Positions 29,134 to 37,592 of a stretch of 64,000 nucleotides of DNA are shown here, piece after piece. The notes under the pieces were generated by a model that had not been told where the DNA came from, ran no database searches, and worked only from the letters and a program-made list of their open reading frames with translations. This stretch comes from Sediminibacterium sp. (GTDB taxonomy: Bacteria; Bacteroidota; Bacteroidia; B-17B0; Aurantibacillaceae). Both the position numbers and the translations under genes were made by a program. Every line of letters starts with the position of its first letter. Positions within the stretch are counted from its first letter, which is position 1. The DNA lies in NCBI GenBank assembly GCA_030054095.1, contig JASGCO010000021.1, positions 1 through 64,000 of the forward strand, written 5' to 3'.

Positions 29134-29928
29134 ATGAAAACGAAATCCAGTCCTAAAAAAACAGACGCTTTCCTTTTTGATTTACTGGAAACAAAATACC
29201 GCCAATACAACCACATCGGTTTTATTGAAGCTGATCCGGTTTGTATTCCGCACCGTTTTCATAAAAAAGAAGACATTGAAATTGCCGGTTTTTTAGCCGC
29301 CACCATTGCCTGGGGAAACCGTAAATCCATTATTCAAAATGCGTCGCGGTTAATGACCTGGATGGATGAACAACCCCATGATTTTATTGTTAACCACAGC
29401 CCCAAAGATCTGAAACCCTTTAAAACGTTTGTTCACCGGACCTTTAACGGTACCGATTGTGTTTTCTTTTTAAACGCCTTAAAAAATATTTACCGCCATC
29501 ATGGTGGCTTGGAAAAGGCATTTGCTCAAGGTTTGAAATCAAATCCGGAAAACATCAAAAATGCCATCGTACAGTTCAGGTCGGTTTTCCTTAAAACCCA
29601 CCATGAACAACGTAGCGAAAAACACCTATCCAATCCGGAATCGAAATCGAGTGCCAAACGCCTGTGCATGTACCTGCGCTGGATGGTTCGTCCACCCGAA
29701 GGTGGTGTGGACTTTGGTATCTGGAAAAGTATTCACCCCTCTCAATTGTGCCTGCCACTTGATGTACATACAGGGCGGGTTAGCCGCGAACTGGGCTTAT
29801 TACAACGCCGGCAAAACGACTGGCAATCGGTTGAAGAAGTCACCATGCAATTAAAACAATTCGATCCTAACGATCCCGTAAAATATGATTTTGCCCTGTT
29901 TGGAATGGGCGTAAGTAAAGAGTTTTAA
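29134..29928 (+). CDS. TIGR02757-family conserved protein
   Basis: A 264-residue soluble protein matching the TIGR02757 family of Bacteroidota and some other phyla. Segments seen are CIPHRFHKKEDIEIAGFLAA, TIAWGNRKSII, KRLCMYLRWMVRPPEGGVDF and LCLPLDVHTGRVSRELGL, the latter resembling the HhH-type DNA-glycosylase fold. The function is not known; a DNA-repair relation is inference. It stands alone in a 185-bp gap after the SprB-like gene and converges on the phosphohexomutase gene with a 15-bp gap. Confidence 0.8.
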   Translation: MKTKSSPKKTDAFLFDLLETKYRQYNHIGFIEADPVCIPHRFHKKEDIEIAGFLAATIAWGNRKSIIQNASRLMTWMDEQPHDFIVNHSPKDLKPFKTFVHRTFNGTDCVFFLNALKNIYRHHGGLEKAFAQGLKSNPENIKNAIVQFRSVFLKTHHEQRSEKHLSNPESKSSAKRLCMYLRWMVRPPEGGVDFGIWKSIHPSQLCLPLDVHTGRVSRELGLLQRRQNDWQSVEEVTMQLKQFDPNDPVKYDFALFGMGVSKEF

Positions 29929-29943
29929 TTACCCTTTACCACT

Positions 29944-31350
29944 TTACCCTAACAATACCTGTTTGGCATCAGCCAACAAATCAAAAGCCTGTTCTTTCGT
30001 TGCGGCCTCGGCATATACACGCAGTACCGGTTCGGTTCCGCTGGCACGAATCATCAGCCAGGTATTTTCATCAAAGAAAAATTTCCAACCGTCCAGATCG
30101 TCAATACGCGCTACCTTATATTTCCCAAAAGCCTTGTAATTCCCTTGTTTACAATTATCAAGCACCCTTTGCTTAATGGTTTCGTCAATGTATAAATCAT
30201 TACGTTCAAACCAAAACGTACCGGTAATGTCGTACACTTCCTGAATCAATTGCTGAAGGGTTTTACCGGTTTTGGCCATAAATTCCCAAATGGTTAGTCC
30301 CATCCAGATACCATCGCGCTCAGGAATATGTCCTTTAATGGCAATTCCCCCACTCTCTTCGCCGCCCACCAGCACATCTTCGGTTACCATAATGCCGCAA
30401 ATGTATTTGAATCCGATTTTTACCACATCCAAAGGCAAATTATAATGTGCGCACATGTTTTTAATTTTCACGGTTGTACTAAACGCTGTGGCCACTTTAC
30501 CGGTTTGCTGCTTGTATTTGGCAAGGTAATGGATTAACAATAGAATAATATGGTGCGAGTCCACAAACTGACCTTCACTGTCATATAAACCAATGCGATC
30601 GGCATCGCCATCGGTGGCTAAGCCACAGGAAATATTCCCCTGAGCTTTAATAAACTCACTGAAAGGTAACAGGTTTTTATGAATGGGTTCCGGGGCCTGC
30701 CCGTGAAATCCGGGATTATGATCGCAATGTAAGTGATGTATATCGGGGAACAAGCGTTTCATCACACGTTGCCCGGCACCAAACATACTATCGTAAGCCA
30801 GATTTAAGTTAGAGTTCTTAATGGCTTGAATATCAAAATTTTCTTCAACGCGCTTTACATACAAATCTTCTAACGGTACAATTTCCAGTAAACCGCTTTT
30901 TTCGGCATCCGCTAACGAAACAGCATCCAATACCGTTGCGCTTTTTTCAGGAATCATATCTTCAATTTCCTGAACCTGCTCAGGCCCCAGCGGACCACCA
31001 TAATGGGCTTTCACCTTATACCCGTTATACGATGGCGGATTATGAGACGCGGTTAAAATAATACCCAGATTGGTTTTATAATGTACCGCCCCCAGCGATA
31101 CCATAGGCGTACTCACAAAGCCATGTGCCATAAACACCTTAATGCCTTTTGAAACAAAAACTTTGGCCGCGGTTTCAGCAAATAACTCTCCCGCAAAGCG
31201 ACAATCGTGCCCTAACACTACGGTTGGTTTAGCATGTTGTTTCAGTAACCAATCACTGGTGGCTTCTGTTACACGTGCCACATTTTCAACCGTAAAATCT
31301 TTTGCAATGATGGCGCGCCATCCGTCTGTTCCAAATTTAATTTTCGACAT
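29944..31350 (-). CDS. Phosphoglucomutase/phosphomannomutase family protein
   Basis: A 468-residue alpha-D-phosphohexomutase. The phosphoserine loop is LTASHNPPSYNG (Ser about 102), the Mg site is GLATDGDADRIGLYD (about 235-250), the sugar-binding loop is GGEESGG and the phosphate-binding loop is RASGTEPVLRVY at the C-terminus. It interconverts 1- and 6-phosphates of glucose or mannose for polysaccharide and glycogen metabolism; which sugar is not readable. It is the last gene of the minus-strand run hpt-adk-obg. Confidence 0.9.
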   Translation of the reverse strand: MSKIKFGTDGWRAIIAKDFTVENVARVTEATSDWLLKQHAKPTVVLGHDCRFAGELFAETAAKVFVSKGIKVFMAHGFVSTPMVSLGAVHYKTNLGIILTASHNPPSYNGYKVKAHYGGPLGPEQVQEIEDMIPEKSATVLDAVSLADAEKSGLLEIVPLEDLYVKRVEENFDIQAIKNSNLNLAYDSMFGAGQRVMKRLFPDIHHLHCDHNPGFHGQAPEPIHKNLLPFSEFIKAQGNISCGLATDGDADRIGLYDSEGQFVDSHHIILLLIHYLAKYKQQTGKVATAFSTTVKIKNMCAHYNLPLDVVKIGFKYICGIMVTEDVLVGGEESGGIAIKGHIPERDGIWMGLTIWEFMAKTGKTLQQLIQEVYDITGTFWFERNDLYIDETIKQRVLDNCKQGNYKAFGKYKVARIDDLDGWKFFFDENTWLMIRASGTEPVLRVYAEAATKEQAFDLLADAKQVLLG

Positions 31351-31417
31351 AGTCTTTATCTTTTTCTGTTCTGCTGGTTCTCATTTCTTCTGATTTTATC
31401 CTAACAGTAACGCTTAT

Positions 31418-32425
31418 TTACGAATTTAATTGTTCCCAAATCATATCTTTTAATTGCACCATGTTTTTACCACTGGCACTTGAAAAGAAAATGTAAGGCA
31501 CCTTGTTCTTACCTTTTAACCGTTTGTTTAAGTCCGCTTTCATCTCCGCTTCCAGTTCATCATCTATCATATCGCACTTACTGATCCCTAAAATACGTTG
31601 TTTTAACAATAACTCCGGATTGTACTGTTTCAATTCATTTAAAAGCACCTTATATTCTGCCACAATATCATCCGAATCGCAACTCACCAGGAACAATAAG
31701 GAACTGTTCCGTTCAATATGTCTTAAAAAACGCAATCCCAAACCACGGCCTTCGTGAGCCCCTTCAATAATTCCCGGAATATCCGCCATTACAAAACTCT
31801 TATAATCGCGGTATTTCACAATACCCAGATTAGGCACCAACGTTGTAAACGGATAGTTCGCTATTTCCGGTTTGGCCGCGCTTACTACCGACAATAAGGT
31901 CGATTTTCCGGCATTCGGAAATCCAACCAGACCTACATCGGCCAGTACTTTTAACTCCAGTATCTTCCAGATATTGCTGCCCTCTCCACCCTGCTGCGCG
32001 TATTGCGGACTTTGCTGAACCGAGTTTTTAAAATGCGCGTTACCCAATCCGCCGCGTCCGCCCGGCACCAGCACTACTTCCTGTCCGTCTTCCGTAATTT
32101 CAAAATGCACTTCACCGGTTTCCACATCTTTGGCAATGGTTCCCAATGGCACTTCCAGAATTTCGTCCTTACCTTGTTTACCGGTACAATTTCCACCCAA
32201 ACCATTTTGCCCTTCTTCGGCAATAACGTGCTTACGGTATTTAAGGTGAATCAGTGTCCATAATTGCTTATTACCACGCACAATAATGTGCCCGCCTCTT
32301 CCGCCATCCCCTCCGTCCGGCCCGCCCATAGCGGTAAATTTATCGCGGTGAAAATGCACAGATCCTGAACCACCCTTTCCGCTCCGGCAACAAATTTTTA
32401 CGTAGTCAACAAAATTACTATCCAC
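31418..32425 (-). CDS. obg: GTPase Obg/CgtA
   Basis: A 335-residue ribosome-associated GTPase. It has the glycine-rich Obg fold ([32 protein letters not shown]) followed by a G domain with G1 [11 protein letters not shown]2 [10 protein letters not shown]3 DIPGIIEGA and G4 SKCD. Obg acts in 50S assembly and stress control. No C-terminal TGS-like extension is present. It lies between adk and the phosphohexomutase gene on the same strand. Confidence 0.95.
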   Translation of the reverse strand: MDSNFVDYVKICCRSGKGGSGSVHFHRDKFTAMGGPDGGDGGRGGHIIVRGNKQLWTLIHLKYRKHVIAEEGQNGLGGNCTGKQGKDEILEVPLGTIAKDVETGEVHFEITEDGQEVVLVPGGRGGLGNAHFKNSVQQSPQYAQQGGEGSNIWKILELKVLADVGLVGFPNAGKSTLLSVVSAAKPEIANYPFTTLVPNLGIVKYRDYKSFVMADIPGIIEGAHEGRGLGLRFLRHIERNSSLLFLVSCDSDDIVAEYKVLLNELKQYNPELLLKQRILGISKCDMIDDELEAEMKADLNKRLKGKNKVPYIFFSSASGKNMVQLKDMIWEQLNS

Positions 32426-32496
32426 TTTTCAACGCTTTTAAATACAGAAGTCAGAAAGGTAAATCCCCTCTGACTTCCGTTTTATATTCTTAATTA

Positions 32497-33795
32497 TTAT
32501 CGCTTTTTCTTTTTAGCAATCACTTTCTTAACTACTTTTTTTACCACCTTTTTTAATGGCTTTTTAGTAGCTTTTTTAACTACCTTAACTTTAGTAGCCG
32601 CTGTTTTTTTAGACGTTACCTTTTTTACTTTTTTAGGCGCTACTTTTTTAACGGCCTTTTTAACTACTTTTTTCAATGGTTTAATTACTTTTTTAGCTTT
32701 TGCAACCACCTTTTTAGTAACCGCCTTTTTGCTTACTGCCTTTTTTACTTGTTTTTTAGGTGTGGCTTTCTTTACCGCTTTTTTAGCCACCGTTTTCTGT
32801 ACGACTTTCTTTACCACTTTTTTAACAGCCTTTTTTGCAGTAACAGCTTTTTTAGCGGCCGGTTTACTTACTTTCTTTGCAGCTTTTTTGGCAGCTTTTG
32901 CCTTAGGTGCAGCCGTTTTTTTAGCAGGTTTACTTGCCGCAACTGGCTTGGCCTTCGGCTTACTTTTTTTCGCCGATTTAGGTTTAGCAGAAACTTTGGG
33001 TTCCGAAATAATTTCGGCTTCCACTTTTTCCATTGGTGTCACCACCTGATTTTGTTTTTCTTTTTCCTCTTCCTCTTCTTCCGCCTCAGCACGCTTAATA
33101 GCATCAATCTCCAGTAAAAGCTCCGGAGCTATATCATTTGCCACATCAAAATCGTTGATAGTTAAATCCAGGTGTTCAATATCGGTTTCCAATGCTGTTA
33201 AATCCATTTCAGCCTGCAAGAAGGTAATACGATCCACCAGCGCTTTAAAAATTTCTTCTACCGTACCAATACCATTAATGCTATGGAATTTACCTTGTTC
33301 GTTATAGTAATTTTTTAATGGTAATGTTTTATTAGTGTATTCATTAATCCGGTTACGGATAATGTCTTCGTTACGGTCATCTTCACGTCCGCTGTTTTCT
33401 CCTCTTTGTAACAAGCGCTTTACCAGCTCTTCATTATCCACTTCCAACGCCAGCATACCGGCAATTCCGGTACCCTTTTTCTGAAGCAGGTCATCCAACG
33501 CTACCGCCTGAGCCTGTGTACGCGGAAAACCATCAAAAATAAACCCCTTGGCATTGGTGTTGGCATCCAGCATAGCCTCAATCATGTCAATCACAATGGC
33601 ATCGCTTACCAGTTCACCCCGACTCATTACTTCCTTGGCCTTTAATCCCAGCTCTGTTTCTCTGGCTATTTCACTTCGCAAAATATCACCGGTACTTAAA
33701 TGCACCAGACCATATTTATTAATCAAATTTTCACTTTGTGTTCCCTTGCCTGCACCCGGAGGGCCAAAAAGCACGATGTTTAATTGTTTCACCAT
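32497..33795 (-). CDS. adk: Adenylate kinase with long lysine/alanine-rich histone-like tail
   Basis: A 432-residue protein whose first ~194 residues are a complete adenylate kinase (ATP + AMP to 2 ADP): P-loop GPPGAGKGTQ (11-20), AMP site LSTGDILRSE and DGFPRTQAQA, and a short-LID SGREDDRNEDIIRNR. Normal bacterial enzymes end at about 190-220. Here a linker (about 195-250, acidic EEEEEEKEK) leads to about 180 residues made almost only of K, A, V, P and T in motifs such as KKAVKKVVKKV and PKKQVKKAV. This resembles histone H1 or bacterial HC1/HC2-like tails and probably binds nucleic acid. The frame is continuous to its stop. hpt lies 13 bp upstream. Confidence 0.93.
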   Translation of the reverse strand: MVKQLNIVLFGPPGAGKGTQSENLINKYGLVHLSTGDILRSEIARETELGLKAKEVMSRGELVSDAIVIDMIEAMLDANTNAKGFIFDGFPRTQAQAVALDDLLQKKGTGIAGMLALEVDNEELVKRLLQRGENSGREDDRNEDIIRNRINEYTNKTLPLKNYYNEQGKFHSINGIGTVEEIFKALVDRITFLQAEMDLTALETDIEHLDLTINDFDVANDIAPELLLEIDAIKRAEAEEEEEEKEKQNQVVTPMEKVEAEIISEPKVSAKPKSAKKSKPKAKPVAASKPAKKTAAPKAKAAKKAAKKVSKPAAKKAVTAKKAVKKVVKKVVQKTVAKKAVKKATPKKQVKKAVSKKAVTKKVVAKAKKVIKPLKKVVKKAVKKVAPKKVKKVTSKKTAATKVKVVKKATKKPLKKVVKKVVKKVIAKKKKR

Positions 33796-33808
33796 GGTTA
33801 TTCAGTTT

Positions 33809-34345
33809 TTAAGCTAATACGTATATATCTTTTAAATTTCTGCCTTGTCCGTCGTAATCTAACCCATACCCAACCACAAAATCATTCGGTATTTTAAGGC
33901 CTACATAGTTTACCGGAATATCTTTTTTATACGCATCCGGCTTTAGCAGCGCCGATGCAATCTTAATCTGTTTTACATTTTTCTTTTCCAGCACGCCCAA
34001 TAACTTCTCGAGCGTAACGCCTGTATCCACAATATCTTCTACAATCACCACCGTGCGTCCGCCAATTTCTTCTGTTAATCCGATTAACTCCGTTACACTG
34101 CCGGTGCTGCTGGTGCCATGGTAACTGGCCACTTTCACAAACGAAATTTCGCAGGGTATGGTAATTTCCCGCAATAAATCGGCGGCAAACATGAATGAGC
34201 CGTTTAACACCACCACAAACAAAGGATTTTGTCTTGCCAGATCATTACATATTTCCTGAGCCAGGCGCTTCACCTCTTTTAAAATGATTTCGCTACTGAT
34301 GTAGGGTTTAAACTGTTTGTCTTTAACGGTAATAAGATTGCTCAT
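33809..34345 (-). CDS. hpt: Hypoxanthine phosphoribosyltransferase
   Basis: A 178-residue purine salvage enzyme transferring phosphoribosyl from PRPP to hypoxanthine/guanine. The PRPP-binding motif is VVIVEDIVDTGVTLEKLL; other family segments are VVVLNGSFMFAADLLRE, SYHGTSSTG and IPNDFVVGYGLDYDG. The start is the ATG at 34345: a longer in-frame start at 34474 would run into the divergent ABC gene and past the promoter. A -7 TATATTTG lies at 34355-34362 on its strand. adk follows after 13 bp, giving a purine-nucleotide pair. Confidence 0.93.
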   Translation of the reverse strand: MSNLITVKDKQFKPYISSEIILKEVKRLAQEICNDLARQNPLFVVVLNGSFMFAADLLREITIPCEISFVKVASYHGTSSTGSVTELIGLTEEIGGRTVVIVEDIVDTGVTLEKLLGVLEKKNVKQIKIASALLKPDAYKKDIPVNYVGLKIPNDFVVGYGLDYDGQGRNLKDIYVLA

Positions 34346-34354
34346 ACAACGTAA

Positions 34355-34362
34355 CAAATATA
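34355..34362 (-). promoter_or_regulatory. -7 element of hpt-adk
   Basis: On the minus strand this reads TATATTTG, a perfect TANNTTTG, 9 bp before the hpt ATG at 34345; it supports that start. Confidence 0.55.
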
Positions 34363-34395
34363 GGAGTTTTATTATAAATATTGGCCGAATAGTAA

Positions 34396-34403
34396 TAACT
34401 TTA
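34396..34403 (+). promoter_or_regulatory. -7-like element of the ABC ATPase gene
   Basis: TAACTTTA, one mismatch from TANNTTTG, ends 5 bp before the ATG at 34409, so the transcript may be leaderless. Confidence 0.4.
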
Positions 34404-34408
34404 GCCCC

Positions 34409-35131
34409 ATGCAGGCCATTATCGAGGTAAATCATATCGCTAAAAAATACGTGATGGGCGAAGAGGTGATTCACGCGCTTCGCGATGTATCGTTTTCCGT
34501 TTTAAAAAACGAATACCTGGCTTTAATGGGCCCTAGCGGGAGCGGCAAATCTACCTTAATGAATATGCTCGGCTGTCTCGATAGCCCTACATCAGGGAGT
34601 TACGTGCTTAACGGTACCGAAGTGGCCCAGATGAGCGATAACGAACTGGCCGAGGTACGAAATAAAGAAATTGGTTTTGTGTTTCAAACGTTTAACCTTT
34701 TACCCCGTGCCTCCACACTCGAAAACGTGGCCTTGCCACTGGTGTACGCGGGTTTTTCGAAACAGGAACGGGAAGAACGGGCCGCTTTTGTACTGAACCA
34801 GGTAGGACTCGGCAACCGCATGAAACATAAACCCAATGAACTCAGTGGCGGACAGCGACAGCGCGTTGCTATTGCCCGGGCTCTGGTAAATAACCCCGCC
34901 ATTATTCTGGCCGATGAACCCACCGGAAACCTCGACAGTAAAACTTCGGTCGAAATTATGGGTCTTTTTGAAGAAATACACGCCAAAGGCAATACCGTTA
35001 TACTCGTTACCCACGAAGAAGACATTGCCCTCCACGCTCACCGTATTGTAAAACTGAAAGATGGTCTTATTGAAACCGACATGGCCAATACGACCATTAC
35101 CACCTATAAACAACGCCTCAATTCATTTTAA
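34409..35131 (+). CDS. ABC transporter ATP-binding protein, LolD/MacB type
   Basis: A 240-residue ATPase subunit with intact motifs: Walker [11 protein letters not shown]-loop [10 protein letters not shown], signature [15 protein letters not shown], Walker [14 protein letters not shown] and H-loop VTHEED. The sequence style is that of the MacB/LolD group, which drives FtsX-fold permeases. No permease gene is adjacent: the next gene is a TauE-like exporter 4 bp downstream. The partner must be encoded elsewhere. Confidence 0.88.
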   Translation: MQAIIEVNHIAKKYVMGEEVIHALRDVSFSVLKNEYLALMGPSGSGKSTLMNMLGCLDSPTSGSYVLNGTEVAQMSDNELAEVRNKEIGFVFQTFNLLPRASTLENVALPLVYAGFSKQEREERAAFVLNQVGLGNRMKHKPNELSGGQRQRVAIARALVNNPAIILADEPTGNLDSKTSVEIMGLFEEIHAKGNTVILVTHEEDIALHAHRIVKLKDGLIETDMANTTITTYKQRLNSF

Positions 35132-35135
35132 AACC

Positions 35136-35909
35136 ATGGATTATCTGATTTGTTGCACCGCCGCGTTAATAGGTTCCGGGTTAACCCTGTTTTCGGGGTT
35201 CGGACTAGGCACCTTAATGACGCCCGTTTTTGCCTTGTTTTTCCCGGTAGAAGTCGCCATTGCCTTAACTGCTATTGTCCATTTCCTGAATAACATTTTT
35301 AAACTGATATTAACCGGTAGGCATGCCAGCAAACAGGTAATTCTGCGTTTTGGTATTCCTTCCATTCTCGCCGCTTTTCTGGGAGCCTTTGTACTAAAAA
35401 TGGTCAGCCATCAACCAGCCTTATACACCTACACCATAGCCGGAAGTCTGCACGAAATAACTACGGTCAAACTGGTCATCAGTGCCCTATTACTGTTTTT
35501 TTCCTGCATGGAAATCATTCCGAAACTTGCCAACATGCAGTTCGATCAGAAATGGCTTCCCCTGGGCGGCATACTCAGCGGCTTTTTTGGGGGCTTATCG
35601 GGCAATCAGGGAGCCTTACGCTCGGCCTTTTTAAGCCGTGCCGGGTTAAGCAAAGAAGCATTTATCGGCACGGGAGTGGTTATTGCCTGCTGCATTGATA
35701 TTAGTCGCCTGAGTGTTTACAGCAGCCAGATCAGTGCCAACTGGGCCAATATGAATCCCGGATTAATTCTGGCCTCTACCCTATCCGCTTTTACCGGAGC
35801 GTTTATAGGCAACCGCTTATTAAAAAAGGTAACCATTACCAGTATTCAGTACATTGTAACGGCTATGCTATTCCTCTTCGCGCTGTTATTGGGCGCGGGC
35901 ATTATTTAA
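35136..35909 (+). CDS. TauE/SafE-family membrane exporter
   Basis: A 257-residue inner-membrane protein with about eight helices and the TauE/SafE repeats (SGFGLGTLMTPVFALFFPVE in the first half, GGILSGFFGGLSGNQGALRS in the second). Family members are permeases for sulfite, sulfoacetate or other organic anions; substrate not readable. The ATG at 35136 is chosen 4 bp after the ABC gene stop. The accessory island begins after its end. Confidence 0.8.
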   Translation: MDYLICCTAALIGSGLTLFSGFGLGTLMTPVFALFFPVEVAIALTAIVHFLNNIFKLILTGRHASKQVILRFGIPSILAAFLGAFVLKMVSHQPALYTYTIAGSLHEITTVKLVISALLLFFSCMEIIPKLANMQFDQKWLPLGGILSGFFGGLSGNQGALRSAFLSRAGLSKEAFIGTGVVIACCIDISRLSVYSSQISANWANMNPGLILASTLSAFTGAFIGNRLLKKVTITSIQYIVTAMLFLFALLLGAGII

Positions 35910-36021
35910 TTCTACTCTTTTGCACTGATTGTTCAGAATGACGCCTCTTTTAATGTGGTTATAATGGCTGTGTTTACTATCAGGCGGTGCCCCCCAACAC
36001 CATACTAAAGAATTTACGATG

Positions 36022-36040
36022 TATCAATTGGCAATTGATA
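36022..36040. repeat. 19-nt near-palindrome
   Basis: TATCAATTG-G-CAATTGATA: two perfect 9-bp arms around one base, in the non-coding part of the island. It could be a protein-binding or recombination site; the role is unknown. Confidence 0.6.
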
Positions 36041-36100
36041 ATTAATAAATCGTCAATAGTTATGGGTTGGGGGTCGGGCCATACGCTTTAGCTTGCTTGC

Positions 36101-36174
36101 GCCTTGCCGTTTTTGCAGCGGCTGGCGGGGTCTTCGTGCCTCAGCCGCCGCGCTCGCGCAAAATCAGGCAAGGC
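36101..36174. repeat. GC-rich nested inverted repeat
   Basis: Three nested pairs can be aligned: GCCTTGCC (36101-36108) with GGCAAGGC (36167-36174), TTTTGC (36111-36116) with GCAAAA (36158-36163), and GCGGCTG (36118-36124) with CAGCCGC (36142-36148), leaving a bulge of about 9 nt on one side. A single strand would fold into a long hairpin. It is much richer in G+C than the island genes. Confidence 0.6.
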
Positions 36175-36556
36175 TCGGCGCAAGGCTGCCGCTGCTGTCC
36201 CTCACCGGAAAGAGAAATGGATAACATAATGTTTGAATGTAAGTAAAGTTACTTTGAGAGAATCTTTAAATAGGAACTCTGGTGTTTACAGGTAGTAACA
36301 CTTTCTGTTATGCACTAAGGCGTATTTTAAATGGTAACAGTCAATACCCATTGATTATCATCGCTTTGTAAGATATAGGATTGTTAAGTAGATTTTTGTA
36401 GTATTGTGGATGTTAGGGAGTTATAGGCAAGCGTAGGACGACAGTGCTAATATCAACGGAAGCGACAAATCCGAACCTCCTGCAATCATAAAAGTAATGT
36501 TCCTTATTGACCACAGACCAAGCCCACCCACGACCCAAATCAACAAGAAATCTCAA

Positions 36557-36574
36557 GGACTATACTTATAGTCC
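36557..36574. promoter_or_regulatory. Candidate C-box operator of the R-M controller
   Basis: GGACTATACTTATAGTCC: 8-bp arms around a CT centre, containing the GACT...AGTC half-sites typical of C-protein binding sites of type II restriction-modification systems. It lies 36 bp upstream of the controller ATG, just ahead of where a -33 box would be, which suits activation. Self-regulation is inferred from position and sequence. Confidence 0.65.
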
Positions 36575-36598
36575 GCTGTACGATAAACTACAAAATTG

Positions 36599-36606
36599 GA
36601 TCTTTG
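36599..36606 (+). promoter_or_regulatory. -7-like element of the controller/nuclease operon
   Basis: GATCTTTG differs from TANNTTTG by one base and ends 4 bp before the ATG at 36611. No -33 TTG is found at normal spacing, as expected if the C protein must help the polymerase. Confidence 0.4.
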
Positions 36607-36610
36607 CGAC

Positions 36611-36850
36611 ATGGACATAAGAGTAAAAATTGGACAACGACTTCGTGAACTAAGAACCAAAAAAGGACTTAGTCAAGAAAAGTTTGCTTTTGCTTGCGAC
36701 CTTGACAGAACGTACATTGCAAGCATTGAACAAGGCAAACGAAATGTATCTGTTGCCAATATTGAAAAAATTGCAACTGCTTTAGATATGTCCGTTTACG
36801 AATTTTTTAAATCAGATTTATTCAAGTATAATGGACATACAATCTTTTGA
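36611..36850 (+). CDS. Controller (C) protein of a type II R-M system, XRE family
   Basis: A 79-residue protein that is almost entirely one XRE-type helix-turn-helix domain (QRLRELRTKKGLSQEKFAFA, then DLDRTYIASIEQGKRNVSV). Size and position directly ahead of a nuclease gene, plus a palindromic GACT/AGTC site upstream, identify it as an R-M controller. Such proteins delay nuclease expression until host DNA is methylated. The ATG at 36611 is preferred over the TTG at 36596, which lies in the promoter. It overlaps the nuclease gene by 20 bp. Confidence 0.85.
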   Translation: MDIRVKIGQRLRELRTKKGLSQEKFAFACDLDRTYIASIEQGKRNVSVANIEKIATALDMSVYEFFKSDLFKYNGHTIF

Positions 36851-37592
36851 ACAACTTTTGAAAAATGAGCTTGCATCAGTAATTGAAAAAATTCTAAATG
36901 ACACTCCTACTTTACCTATTGATGTTAGACAAGGTGAACGGGTTGGTGATGCTATAAGCAAATTTTTAGAAGCCAAATTTGAAGAATACACTCAAGAACA
37001 TTTTTACTTCAAGGATACTAAACCTTCACCTCCAGGAAAAACAAAAAACCCTTGGGATGCACAAACTTTTTTTGAAGTAAATGGACACAGAGAACTGTTG
37101 TGGATAGACTTTAAAGCTGTAAATACTGATAACGATAACTCCAATCCAGACAGTGGGACTCCAAATAAAGTGTTTGAGTTAATGTTTAAGCACAATTCAT
37201 TCTATTTAGTATACATCGTGGTTTATTACAAAGGCTTAGGAACAGGGCTTGGATTAAAATTTGACGAAAAAAATGGAAGAAAAGTAAAACCTATATTCTT
37301 AAAAGATGTTGAAGATAATATGCACATTACACCTTCAAATCAGATTCAGTTCAATGTATTTGCTGATGAAAAAATCAGAACACGCAATGAATTTATCTCA
37401 TTCTTCAAAGATAAACTAATTGAAGCTAATCAAAGGCGAATTGATGATGCACAAGCCAAATTAGAATTGATTATACAAGGAAAATACAGCGTTCCTAAAA
37501 CAATCTACAAAGAGCAAGAATTTAACTTTATAATTTTGAATGAGATTAACGATAAACAAGAAGAAAAAATTAGAGAAATCAAAAATCTTTGA
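36831..37592 (+). CDS. Probable type II restriction endonuclease, PD-(D/E)xK type
   Basis: A 253-residue protein placed as nuclease by context: it overlaps the controller gene by 20 bp and converges with the methyltransferase gene, overlapping its 3' end by 14 bp. A plausible PD-(D/E)xK core is KNPWDAQTFFEV followed by ELLWIDFKAVN (about residues 70-98), giving Asp and D-F-K on adjacent strands. The recognition sequence cannot be read, and no named enzyme was recognised. The gene is AT-rich compared with the backbone, which agrees with acquisition by transfer. Confidence 0.7.
   Translation: MDIQSFEQLLKNELASVIEKILNDTPTLPIDVRQGERVGDAISKFLEAKFEEYTQEHFYFKDTKPSPPGKTKNPWDAQTFFEVNGHRELLWIDFKAVNTDNDNSNPDSGTPNKVFELMFKHNSFYLVYIVVYYKGLGTGLGLKFDEKNGRKVKPIFLKDVEDNMHITPSNQIQFNVFADEKIRTRNEFISFFKDKLIEANQRRIDDAQAKLELIIQGKYSVPKTIYKEQEFNFIILNEINDKQEEKIREIKNL

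Larger units (their letters stand above)
35910..36556. other. Non-coding left part of the accessory island
   Basis: No convincing gene was found in this ~650-bp stretch. It holds a perfect 9-bp-arm palindrome at 36022-36040, a GC-rich imperfect hairpin at 36101-36174 and otherwise AT-rich sequence. The GC-rich block stands out sharply from both neighbours. No integrase, transposase or tRNA was seen. Confidence 0.6.

Noticed and set aside
32729..33117. Plus-strand ORFs rich in Phe, Leu and Ala opposite the adenylate kinase tail
   Set aside because: They are the complement of the lysine-rich low-complexity region and show no gene features of their own.
34346..34474. Longer start of hpt at 34474
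   Set aside because: It would cross the hpt promoter and overlap the divergent ABC gene by 66 bp; the ATG at 34345 gives a normal enzyme.
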